NCBI GenBank assembly: GCA_023484045.1
Contig: JAMDAA010000007.1
Span: forward strand, 1-41,072
Direction of reading: 5' to 3'
DNA: 41,072 nucleotides
DNA from: Patescibacteria group bacterium
GTDB lineage: Bacteria > Patescibacteriota > Microgenomatia > Levybacterales > UBA12049
Shown one piece after another: positions 16,674-23,655 of this stretch. How positions within the stretch are numbered: the stretch's first letter is position 1; every line of letters starts with the position of its first letter. The position numbers and the translations under genes were made by a program. The notes beneath the pieces were generated by a model. It did no database searches. It worked only from the letters and a program-made list of their open reading frames with translations, and was not told the DNA's origin.

Positions 16674-16714
16674 ATTACCAACTGATCAATTGGTAAGCTT
16701 TACGCTTTACCAAC

Positions 16715-16747
16715 CTATCTCTTCTTCTTCTTTTTTTTCTTTGCCAT
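16715..16747 (-). CDS. Ten-residue poly-lysine ORF (MAKKKKKKKR)
   Basis: The minus strand reads ATG, GCA, seven Lys codons (AAG/AAA), AGA, TAG, giving MAKKKKKKKR. Ten bases upstream is one of the strongest ribosome binding sites in the window (AAAGGGGGTG), and a clean intrinsic terminator follows about 40 bases after the stop. A promoter-like TTGACA lies about 145 bases upstream. This layout suggests a real transcription unit for a tiny cationic peptide, possibly ribosome-bound. It could instead be a leader or regulatory ORF, or the transcript could work as RNA. No family is recognised. Confidence 0.45.
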   Translation of the reverse strand: MAKKKKKKKR

Positions 16748-16756
16748 TTTGACGAT

Positions 16757-16766
16757 CACCCCCTTT
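16757..16766 (-). promoter_or_regulatory. Strong Shine-Dalgarno of poly-lysine ORF
   Basis: On the minus strand AAAGGGGGTG lies ten bases before the ATG at 16747. The same AAAGGGGGTGA precedes the HU gene. Few genes in this window have such a site. Confidence 0.65.
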
Positions 16767-17054
16767 TTCTTTAACCAAGCCCTCGGCAGCGGAGGAATCC
16801 CCGAACAGCAAAAGGCAGTTTCTTAATAAGAAATAATTTCTTTATTAAGCAGGCAGGTTAATTAAATTAATCGTGAAATATTTTTATTGATTTGTCAAGA
16901 TTTTTTCATTGCTTCAAAGTAATATATTTAGATTGACAATACAATAAAAATCATAAACATATTTTTTTATTTTTTAATTGCATTTTGAGGCTAAAATTTT
17001 ATAAAAATCCGAAGCTAAAATTTAAAAATTTTTGATATTTTTTAAATAAAAGAA
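16767..17054. other. Leader region of poly-lysine ORF and AT-rich spacer
   Basis: Read on the minus strand, this holds a TTGACA at 16893-16898 without a convincing -10 box, an AT hairpin near 16822-16856, and a GC-rich hairpin (CCTC/GAGG, 16791-16805). The rest up to 17054 is AT-rich. A plus-strand TTGACA near 16934 may serve the next gene. No other gene is visible. Confidence 0.4.
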
Positions 17055-17060
17055 TAAAAT
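17055..17060 (+). promoter_or_regulatory. -10 box, leaderless start of nucleotidyltransferase gene
   Basis: TAAAAT ends six bases before ATG 17067. Confidence 0.62.
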
Positions 17061-17066
17061 AATGTC

Positions 17067-17681
17067 ATGGATTTATTAAAGAAAGAAGAAGAATTGCAAA
17101 AAGGGGCAAGAAAGGTTCTGGAAAAATTAGATTTAATAGAATTATTGTCTAAGCATGGAAAGCCAAAAATTGTAGGAAGTGTTGCGTTTAGACTAATGAC
17201 TTGGAAGGACATAGACATAGTGGTCATAGTTGATAAACTTAATAAGCAAAACATAGCCGAAATATCTGCGATTTTAATAAAGAAATCTTCCAGAAGAATC
17301 GATTTTACAGTTACTGACAACAGAAAAGAAGATGGTTTAGGAAAAATACCTAGAGGAATATATTTAGGATTGAAATATTTTGGCGATGATATAAAGGATG
17401 TTTCACGATATGAAGCCGTTAAAGACATTGTTTGGAAAATCGACATTCACTTTGTATTAAAAGACTCGTCTAGAAGCATAGCAACAATAGAAAAAATAAA
17501 ATCTCAATTAACAGAAGAAAAAAGATTAATAATACTACAAATAAAAGAAGCGCTAATAAAAAATAAGAAATATAAGATTGAGATTTTTAGCATAGACGTT
17601 TACAAAGCAGTTTTGGAAAAAGGAGTTAAAAATCTAGAAGAATTTAAGGAATATTTAAAAAGTGTCGGAAAAAATCTTTAA
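17067..17681 (+). CDS. Nucleotidyltransferase-fold protein
   Basis: The Pol-beta-type nucleotidyltransferase signature is present: Gly37-Ser38 in IVGSVAFRLM and Asp48/Asp50 in WKDIDIVVIVD. A third acidic strand may be at WKIDIHFVL. The helical C-terminal part ends in KAVLEKGVKNLEEFKEYLK. At 204 residues it resembles stand-alone substrate nucleotidyltransferases of the aminoglycoside or LinF type. Its target is unknown. It is a single gene, tail to tail with serS, with its own leaderless promoter. Confidence 0.72.
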   Translation: MDLLKKEEELQKGARKVLEKLDLIELLSKHGKPKIVGSVAFRLMTWKDIDIVVIVDKLNKQNIAEISAILIKKSSRRIDFTVTDNRKEDGLGKIPRGIYLGLKYFGDDIKDVSRYEAVKDIVWKIDIHFVLKDSSRSIATIEKIKSQLTEEKRLIILQIKEALIKNKKYKIEIFSIDVYKAVLEKGVKNLEEFKEYLKSVGKNL

Positions 17682-17701
17682 GTTATTTAAAAAATTGTAA
17701 A

Positions 17702-18976
17702 TTATCTATTAGGAATTATTTTCTCTTTTCCTAAATATTTTTTTAAAACTTCCGGAATAATTATAGACCCATCTTCTTGTTGATAATTTTCTAAAATCGC
17801 GATTAGAATTCTTGGAGAAGCAATCACGGTATTATTCAAAGTATAGCAGTAATTAACATCTCCTTTCTTATTCTTAAATTTCATATTAAGTCGACGCGCT
17901 TGCCAATCGGTTAAATTGGAATTTGAGTGAGTTTCTCCATAATTATTTCTTGCCGGCATCCATGTTTCAATATCATACATTTTATATTTTCCTGCTCCCA
18001 TATCGCCAGTTGAATTTTGAATAACATGATAGGGCAACCCAAGCTCTTGCAGAATATTTTCAGAAATAGACTGCATAAGCCTAAAAAGCTCTTCGGATTC
18101 TTCTAATTTATTTTTACAAATTACTACCTGTTCAACTTTAGTAAATTCATGAACTCTATACAAACCGCGAACATCTTTACCATAGTCTCCGACCTCCGAT
18201 CGATAACATTGAGTCAAGGCACATACTTTAATTGGTAAATCTTTTTCGTTCAGCACCTTGTCAGAAAAGTATGCCAAAAGAGACGGCTCTGAAGTCCCGG
18301 CTAAAAATGTTGGAGTTTTAATTTCGTCACCGCTTTCTAGCTTTCCTGGGTTAGCCAGCTGGTAAACATCTTGTTTTCCAAATGGAAAATGGCCGCTACC
18401 AACTAGAGCAAATTCATGAAGTAACGTAGGCGGAACCATCGGTACAAATCCGTTAGAAGTTATTTTCTCCAATGCAAAATTTAAAACAGCCCAATGAAGA
18501 AGCGCTCCTTCATTCTTCAAATAATAGCCGCGGAATCCGGAAGTCTTAGTTCCGGCAGACAAATCAACTATGTCCAAATTCTTGCCTAATTCTATGTGAT
18601 CTTTAATAGGAAAATTAAACTTTGGAATTTCTCCCCACTTAAAAATTTCTTTATTAGACTTGCTGTCCGGACCAACAGGAGTATCAGGAGTAGGAATATT
18701 GGGAGTGATTAGCATTAAATAATTAAACTTATCTTCTACTAATTTTAATTTATCTTCTAACCCACCCAATTCTTCTTTAATCCTTTTTCCTTTTTCGATA
18801 TTTTTTTCTCTTGCTACTTCATTCCTTTTTTGACGCAAACCTTGAACCTTTTCTCCAAGCTCTCGTCTCTCTTTATCGAGTTTTAATAACTCATTTACAT
18901 CAAGCTTAATTCCTTTATCTTCTACGGCTTTTTTTACAATCTCGGGATTTTCCCTTATAAATTTTATATCAATCAT
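17702..18976 (-). CDS. serS: Seryl-tRNA synthetase
   Basis: SerRS charges tRNA-Ser. The 424-residue protein has the N-terminal coiled-coil arm (residues about 27-100, KERRELGEKVQGLRQKRNEV...) that grips the long variable arm. The class II core follows: motif 2 CYRSEVGDYGKDVRGLYRVHEF and motif 3 LNNTVIASPRILIAILENYQ. The motif 3 form is that of Thermus-like SerRS rather than E. coli, and the class II Arg is kept. It is the last gene of the lysS-rdgB-serS run, 13 bases after rdgB, so it is probably co-transcribed. Confidence 0.97.
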   Translation of the reverse strand: MIDIKFIRENPEIVKKAVEDKGIKLDVNELLKLDKERRELGEKVQGLRQKRNEVAREKNIEKGKRIKEELGGLEDKLKLVEDKFNYLMLITPNIPTPDTPVGPDSKSNKEIFKWGEIPKFNFPIKDHIELGKNLDIVDLSAGTKTSGFRGYYLKNEGALLHWAVLNFALEKITSNGFVPMVPPTLLHEFALVGSGHFPFGKQDVYQLANPGKLESGDEIKTPTFLAGTSEPSLLAYFSDKVLNEKDLPIKVCALTQCYRSEVGDYGKDVRGLYRVHEFTKVEQVVICKNKLEESEELFRLMQSISENILQELGLPYHVIQNSTGDMGAGKYKMYDIETWMPARNNYGETHSNSNLTDWQARRLNMKFKNKKGDVNYCYTLNNTVIASPRILIAILENYQQEDGSIIIPEVLKKYLGKEKIIPNR

Positions 18977-18989
18977 ATTTAATACTTTT

Positions 18990-19607
18990 TTAATCTTTTA
19001 GTCTTAAAATCTTTGCAATTGTCGGCTTAAGCCAAACAATTGCTTTATACCTGTGATTATATCGCTTTTGTTCATTAATGGTCAATTGATCTTCATGGTA
19101 ATATTTTTTTATTTCAGGTAAATAAAAAAATGAACGATAAGGATAACCTTTTAATAATTTTAAAAACGGTTTTTTTGCGATAATTCCTTCTACCTCACCT
19201 TTTACGCTATAAACTTTTCCGTTTGGCAAAGCGAATGAAACGACTGCGCGAAAATATGCTTTCCGATTATTATCCGGAAGATTTTTTGAAATTTTTAACA
19301 TGTGATTTATTAATTCTTCATCTGTTGACTCGTGACCCAACCATCTCCTACTTTTTATTCCGGGCTTCCCGTTTAAAGCGCTTATTTCGATCCCGCCGTC
19401 GTCTGCAATCGTTGGAAGATTCGATAATTTTGCATAAAACATAGCTTTCTTTTTTGAATTCTCTTTATAAGTTTTACCATTCTCTTCGATATCTTCTTTT
19501 ATTTTTAAATCATCGAGGGAATAAATTTTCAGCGGCAAACCCGAAAGAAAATTTTTAAATTCATTAAGTTTTCCGGAGTTTCTAGTAGCAATAAGAAGCT
19601 TATTCAT
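18990..19607 (-). CDS. rdgB: XTP/dITP pyrophosphatase (RdgB/HAM1)
   Basis: RdgB/HAM1 enzymes remove inosine- and xanthosine-type triphosphates from the nucleotide pool. Family motifs are ATRNSGKLNEF at residues 7-17 and TIADDGGIEISALNGKPGIKSRRW near 66-89 with the catalytic Asp pair. The late GYDPxF motif is altered to GYPYRSFFY, which may shift the purine pocket. The start overlaps the lysS stop by one base (TAATG), so the two are coupled. Confidence 0.9.
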   Translation of the reverse strand: MNKLLIATRNSGKLNEFKNFLSGLPLKIYSLDDLKIKEDIEENGKTYKENSKKKAMFYAKLSNLPTIADDGGIEISALNGKPGIKSRRWLGHESTDEELINHMLKISKNLPDNNRKAYFRAVVSFALPNGKVYSVKGEVEGIIAKKPFLKLLKGYPYRSFFYLPEIKKYYHEDQLTINEQKRYNHRYKAIVWLKPTIAKILRLKD

Positions 19608-21877
19608 TAGTAGACAATTCCGAATAACTCAATTTCTCCTCCACAGTATTTTATAATTTTTCCGCAGGCTTCCCTTAGCACCTCTTCGACTTTTTTTGGA
19701 CTAATATCATAAACTCCATCAACATTAATATAAAGATTTTTTGTAGATAATTGCACTAAAGTCCTTTGAGCATCCCTATAATTAAAGTCTAAATTAAATC
19801 CTCCTTTTTGATCAAAATATGCAATTTCTCCTTTTCTGTACTTTGTTTGTGTTTCTTCACCTAGCAATAAGATTTCTTCTCCTTCTTTTGCAAAACGAAG
19901 ACTGGTCGGGAACTCGATCTTGTCCAGATCAAATGCTCCGACTGAAACATGGTTTTTCATAACAATTAAATTATAAGCATCAACGCAAGTATTAACGTTA
20001 TATAAGCCCTTTTTTAGCGCAACTCTCCTAAGAAGAGCCTCAGGACTCGGCCGCCTTGAGTGCCAATCAATTCCTGTTTCTTTATATAATCTTCTATAAC
20101 TTAAGACTTCGAGATATTCGTTTATAGCTTCTGTTGTCAAACCTCCCAAAGATTTTGATAAATCCTTTTTTTCTTTTTCCAAATTTTCATTTATTTTTTT
20201 TATTTCAACTCCTTTTATAATCGCAACTCCCACAGATATCGATGGGAATTTATCTTTAACTTCATTGTCAATTAAGAATATTTCCGGATTATTTAGCTTT
20301 TGAAATCCTGATTCTCTTTTATTATTAGTATAATAATACGTATCATTAGAGTATGTTTCTGCGAATCTTTTTTTAACAAAATCTTTTGCCAATGAAAGAA
20401 TTAACCATGCGGCTTTTGGGCCATGGTCTTTTCCGAGAAGCGAAATATAAATTGATGAAAAGGCATCCTTCGAAGGCAACTCTATTTCTTTTGACCATCC
20501 ATAGATATTTTTTTGAAAATCTTCTGCATCCCATTTTTTATCGAGTTCTGATGAAATTTTGCGTAAAAATTCTTTTTGTTTTTGCGATAAATTTTTTACT
20601 GCATCCGGAATTTTTTGTTGCACTAAAAACTTTTCTGATTCGGGCGCGTATTTTTCAACCCAAACTTTTGCGTACCTCGCCCATTTTCCCAAACCTTCTT
20701 TTTTTATTTCATCTTCCATATTCGGCATTTGCACCCATTGCGCCAGAACAGAAAAACGGATTCTTGGAGGGTGTATAGGTTTCTCAATTTGAGAAAGTTC
20801 AAATGCTTTCACTAATTCTTCATTGGTATTATTTCCGCCAGAGGCGGATCGTCCTCTGGACGAAAAATATTCATCCGAAGCTTTTTGATAAGAATCATAA
20901 ATCTTAGGTATAAGATCTGTATTGTAAACTGTAAATTCGACTGCCTGGTTTGGAGGAGTTTTAATTATTGAAAATCTAATTAGCTCAGGAGGCATAACCT
21001 GAAATAAATCATCGGATGATAATCCTATCCCTTTAGAAGATGACATTTTTTTACCGCCGGACAACAAATGTTCATAAGGAATTTTCATCGGCATCTTTTT
21101 CCCAAAGACTTCTTCACAGATTTTTCCGGAAACATCATAAGATCCGCCTTTTGACGCATGATCTTTACCCGCCGCTTCTATCGTAATATTAAAGAGTGCC
21201 CATTTTGCTGCCCATTCAACTCGCCAAACAAGTTTACCATTTCCATTAAAAGGAGACATTTCTCCTCTCTCTCCACAACCTTTTGCCCAGTTAACCATAT
21301 TTTCTTCACAGATAAATTCAACTTTTTCACCATCCCAACCAATAACTTTTGTTGTACCTAATTTTTGACAATTCGGACAAATCACCTGAAAAGGAAACCA
21401 GTCTTCTGGTTTTTGAGAACCAGAAACTTCTTTATAAATTTTTCTTATTTTATCTGCATTGTCTAAGGCTTTTTTTATCCATTCATTGAATTTCCCTTCT
21501 TTGTAAAGTTTCTCGACCCGATAAATTTTTCCCGCGATATTTAATTTTTTAAAAACATCGAGCATTTTATCCATAAAATAATCTGCAAAAGTACCCTTAT
21601 TATTCGGTCCAGGAACTAAAAAAAGAGGATAACCAAAATATTTTTCGTGAGTTTTTAATAGCTCTTTTGGTAACCCATCAACCGGATCCATATCGTCGAT
21701 TCCGAAAATAAATTCCGTTTTTGGGTTTTTTTCTTTTGCGACCCGGTAAATAACATCATGGAGAACCGGTCCTTTTATTGAACCGGCATGAACCATTCCC
21801 GAAGGAGTCCATGAATCATTAATAATCTGTTTTCCCTTGACATTTTCCAATAACTTATCCGCCCAAAACATATTCAT
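19607..21877 (-). CDS. lysS: Class I lysyl-tRNA synthetase with C-terminal B3/B4 domain
   Basis: Residues 1 to about 510 are an archaeal-type class I LysRS: TPSGMVHAGS at 24-33 (HIGH-like), a Cys cluster (167, 170, 190, 201) likely to bind zinc, KMSSSKG at 277-283, and a helical anticodon-binding region. Residues about 530-756 are an extra domain like the B3/B4 domain of PheRS beta and COG3382 (DFNYRDAQRTLVQLSTKNLYINVDGV near 697-722). In PheRS that domain hosts editing of mischarged Tyr-tRNA, so this part may proofread tRNA. A 10-residue SSRGRSASGG insertion (339-348) comes from a GC-rich palindrome. AAGGAG stands 6 bases before the ATG, so unlike most genes here it uses a Shine-Dalgarno. 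The aspartokinase-like gene lies 35 bases upstream. Confidence 0.93.
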   Translation of the reverse strand: MNMFWADKLLENVKGKQIINDSWTPSGMVHAGSIKGPVLHDVIYRVAKEKNPKTEFIFGIDDMDPVDGLPKELLKTHEKYFGYPLFLVPGPNNKGTFADYFMDKMLDVFKKLNIAGKIYRVEKLYKEGKFNEWIKKALDNADKIRKIYKEVSGSQKPEDWFPFQVICPNCQKLGTTKVIGWDGEKVEFICEENMVNWAKGCGERGEMSPFNGNGKLVWRVEWAAKWALFNITIEAAGKDHASKGGSYDVSGKICEEVFGKKMPMKIPYEHLLSGGKKMSSSKGIGLSSDDLFQVMPPELIRFSIIKTPPNQAVEFTVYNTDLIPKIYDSYQKASDEYFSSRGRSASGGNNTNEELVKAFELSQIEKPIHPPRIRFSVLAQWVQMPNMEDEIKKEGLGKWARYAKVWVEKYAPESEKFLVQQKIPDAVKNLSQKQKEFLRKISSELDKKWDAEDFQKNIYGWSKEIELPSKDAFSSIYISLLGKDHGPKAAWLILSLAKDFVKKRFAETYSNDTYYYTNNKRESGFQKLNNPEIFLIDNEVKDKFPSISVGVAIIKGVEIKKINENLEKEKKDLSKSLGGLTTEAINEYLEVLSYRRLYKETGIDWHSRRPSPEALLRRVALKKGLYNVNTCVDAYNLIVMKNHVSVGAFDLDKIEFPTSLRFAKEGEEILLLGEETQTKYRKGEIAYFDQKGGFNLDFNYRDAQRTLVQLSTKNLYINVDGVYDISPKKVEEVLREACGKIIKYCGGEIELFGIVY
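20834..20864. repeat. GC-rich palindromic insert in lysS
   Basis: TCCGCC (20834-20839) and GGCGGA (20843-20848) form a perfect 6-bp stem around AGA, the same shape as the hairpin in transketolase at 781-795. A second complementary pair, CCAGAGG with CCTCTGG, overlaps it (20838-20844 and 20853-20859). The block adds SSRGRSASGG in frame to LysRS. Confidence 0.7.
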
Positions 21878-21912
21878 ATCTTACTCCTTTTTACTATCTT
21901 ATAAAAGCTTTT

Positions 21913-22884
21913 TCATTTTTTACTGTCGTCTAGAAATCGCGCCATTTTCGTCCCGGGACCATCTGGATCATAAACGTGTTTTACCCATACAATAATATCT
22001 GTATCTTGAAGCAATAAAACCACATTTTCCTGTACCGCTTTTCTTATCCCACTATCGGGACTATTCAAATAGTCACCATATGTCATCTCTTCTATTGTGC
22101 CTCCTTTTTCATCGTATAAGCCATTTGTGTTTTTCCATAAAATTAACTCTTTTGCTCCCAAGACATACGCCATTATCGCTGCCGAATAATCCGAACAATT
22201 ACGGCCTAAAATCGTAACCATTCCATCTTTTGTTCCACCAAAAAAACCGGTAATAATCGGTACTTTGCCTTTTTGTATATGTGTACTGACTAATCTTCGA
22301 GCGTTTTCTTGGGTTTTTTCAAGATCTGGGTTTGCGCTTAAGAAATTACTGTCTGTTTCAATAATATGATCTGTATTTAAAGCCACTGCCTCTATCCTTA
22401 ATTCCTGACATCTTGCTTCCAATAGTAAAGCAGAAAATTGTTCTCCGTAGGAAAAAATCCTTGCTTTATTAGCATCTGTAGATGGAAAGATATTACGGGC
22501 GCTAAAACGTAAATCATTGTAGATACCGATATAATTATTTAGTAGTTCTTCTCTTCTTTTACTTGATAAATGCAGTTTTTCGATAACTTCTCTATGCGAA
22601 GAATCTATGTCTAAAAGCCGGTCTTCGATTAAGTTACCTTTTGTAATTTCATCTAATTTATCTGTTGTCCCTTTCATCGCAGAAACCACTACTACGGTAA
22701 CCCCATTATTTTTTTTGTAAGATGCGACAATATTAGCAGTCTGTTCAATCGAAACAGCATCTCCCATTGAAAATCCACCGAATTTCATAACATATAAATC
22801 GGTCGTTTTTTCCCGTTCCAAAACAGTATTTGATTCTAAAACGTCTAAATTATCTCTTCTTTCTATTCTTGCCTCTGCAATCAT
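21913..22884 (-). CDS. Aspartokinase-like kinase, catalytic domain only
   Basis: The amino-acid-kinase fold with aspartokinase motifs is clear: KFGG at 34-37, VVVVSAMKGTTDKL, SYGEQFSALLL with Glu148, and GRNCSDYSAA with Arg228 and Asp232. The nucleotide-site TDVDG of normal aspartokinases reads KNTNG (251-255), losing both Asp. The protein ends at 323 residues, without the two ACT domains that sense lysine or threonine. Aspartokinase starts Lys/Thr/Met synthesis, but no other gene of those pathways is here. It sits 35 bases upstream of lysS. The leader carries tandem terminator-like hairpins. Real aspartate phosphorylation is likely but not certain. Confidence 0.82.
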   Translation of the reverse strand: MIAEARIERRDNLDVLESNTVLEREKTTDLYVMKFGGFSMGDAVSIEQTANIVASYKKNNGVTVVVVSAMKGTTDKLDEITKGNLIEDRLLDIDSSHREVIEKLHLSSKRREELLNNYIGIYNDLRFSARNIFPSTDANKARIFSYGEQFSALLLEARCQELRIEAVALNTDHIIETDSNFLSANPDLEKTQENARRLVSTHIQKGKVPIITGFFGGTKDGMVTILGRNCSDYSAAIMAYVLGAKELILWKNTNGLYDEKGGTIEEMTYGDYLNSPDSGIRKAVQENVVLLLQDTDIIVWVKHVYDPDGPGTKMARFLDDSKK

Positions 22885-22907
22885 ATTTTTATCTTCTATT
22901 TTCCACT

Positions 22908-22995
22908 AAAAAACCCCTCTTCTGAGGGGCTATGCTTTTGGCTTTAAATATTTACTTTAGACCAAGACAAAAACCCCTCTCAAAAGGTTTTTCTT
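22908..22995 (-). promoter_or_regulatory. Tandem terminator hairpins in leader of aspartokinase-lysS operon (possible attenuator)
   Basis: On the minus strand two hairpins lie between greA and the kinase gene. The first pairs AAAAACC/GGTTTTT (22969-22992), followed by U-rich bases. The second pairs CCCCTC/GAGGGG (22914-22929) and is followed by six U (22908-22913), ending 23 bases before the ATG. GAGGGG of the first could pair with CCCCTC of the second and block the second terminator. No convincing -10 box at the leaderless distance precedes the kinase ATG, so read-through control is possible. The two may also be plain greA terminators. Confidence 0.6.
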
Positions 22996-23060
22996 AGTCA
23001 TACTTAGTAAAACTAAATTTTGATTTTTCATTAATTAACAAGATACCACAACTTTCGTGG

Positions 23061-23534
23061 CTAGTCAACATCTATTATCGTATAATTAATCTTACCCGCT
23101 GGCGCATCAACCTGAACTTTTTCGCCGACTTCTTTTCCGATTAAAGCTTTACCGAGAGGGGATTCGTGAGAAATTTTTTTCTCTTTAGGATCCGCTTCCC
23201 ATTCTCCGACCAACATAAACACTTCTTTTTTACCGTCGACGTGAAGTGTGACTTTTGAGCCGAGTTTTATGGTCTTTTTTCCGCCTTTAGAAGAAGTTTC
23301 ATGAATTAAATTTACCTGTTTTAATAATTCGCTGAGTTCTTCGATCCTACCGTCGATAAATGAAAGCTCGTCGCGCGCCGCGACATACTCGGCGTTTTCG
23401 GAAAGATCACCCATGTTTCGCGCCTGAGTAACTCTTTCTAAAACTTCCGGTCTTTTTATTTTTGTAAGATCTTCGTGTTCTTTTTTAAGTTCTCCTAAAC
23501 CTTCTTTTGTCAGATAAATTTTTTTATTTTTCAT
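23061..23534 (-). CDS. greA: Transcription elongation factor GreA
   Basis: GreA enters the RNA polymerase secondary channel and makes it cleave backtracked RNA. The 157-residue protein has the N-terminal coiled coil with the tip acidic pair (ARNMGDLSENAEYVAARDELSF) and the C-terminal FKBP-like domain (SPLGKALIGKEVGEKVQVDAPAGKINYTI). It is full length. TAGAAT six bases before the ATG suggests a leaderless start, with a terminator hairpin just upstream. A short hairpin CCAC/GTGG follows the stop. Confidence 0.96.
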   Translation of the reverse strand: MKNKKIYLTKEGLGELKKEHEDLTKIKRPEVLERVTQARNMGDLSENAEYVAARDELSFIDGRIEELSELLKQVNLIHETSSKGGKKTIKLGSKVTLHVDGKKEVFMLVGEWEADPKEKKISHESPLGKALIGKEVGEKVQVDAPAGKINYTIIDVD

Positions 23535-23540
23535 AACTTT

Positions 23541-23546
23541 ATTCTA
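23541..23546 (-). promoter_or_regulatory. -10 box, leaderless start of greA
   Basis: On the minus strand TAGAAT ends six bases before the ATG at 23534. It touches the U tract of the upstream terminator. Confidence 0.55.
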
Positions 23547-23577
23547 AAAAATCCCTCAATATTAGTTAATCGAGGGA
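23546..23577 (-). terminator. Intrinsic terminator just upstream of greA
   Basis: TCCCTC pairs with GAGGGA (23552-23557 and 23572-23577), and six U follow at 23546-23551. The end lies 12 bases before the greA ATG. It can end the CoA-fusion transcript, or cut short an RNA from the promoter at 23610-23636, as in an attenuated greA leader. Confidence 0.75.
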
Positions 23578-23609
23578 ATTAATATATAGAAAATTAAAAC
23601 GAATTGAAT

Positions 23610-23636
23610 GTTATACCAAAGAAAAATCTTTGTCAA
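23610..23636 (-). promoter_or_regulatory. Possible -35/-10 promoter upstream of greA
   Basis: On the minus strand TTGACA (23631-23636) and TATAAC (23610-23615) are 15 bases apart, slightly short. Transcription from about 23603 would meet the terminator after about 55 bases. Confidence 0.5.
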
Positions 23637-23655
23637 TAACCTCTAGTAATAAGGC

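Noticed and set aside
18000-18976. Unusual motif 3 of seryl-tRNA synthetase (LNNTVIASPRIL instead of LNGSGLAVGRTL)
   Set aside because: The same form is known in Thermus-type SerRS, so it is a normal variant.
22885-23060. Lysine riboswitch upstream of the aspartokinase-like gene
   Set aside because: I could not find the conserved lysine aptamer core or its five-helix order. Only the two terminator-like hairpins are supported.
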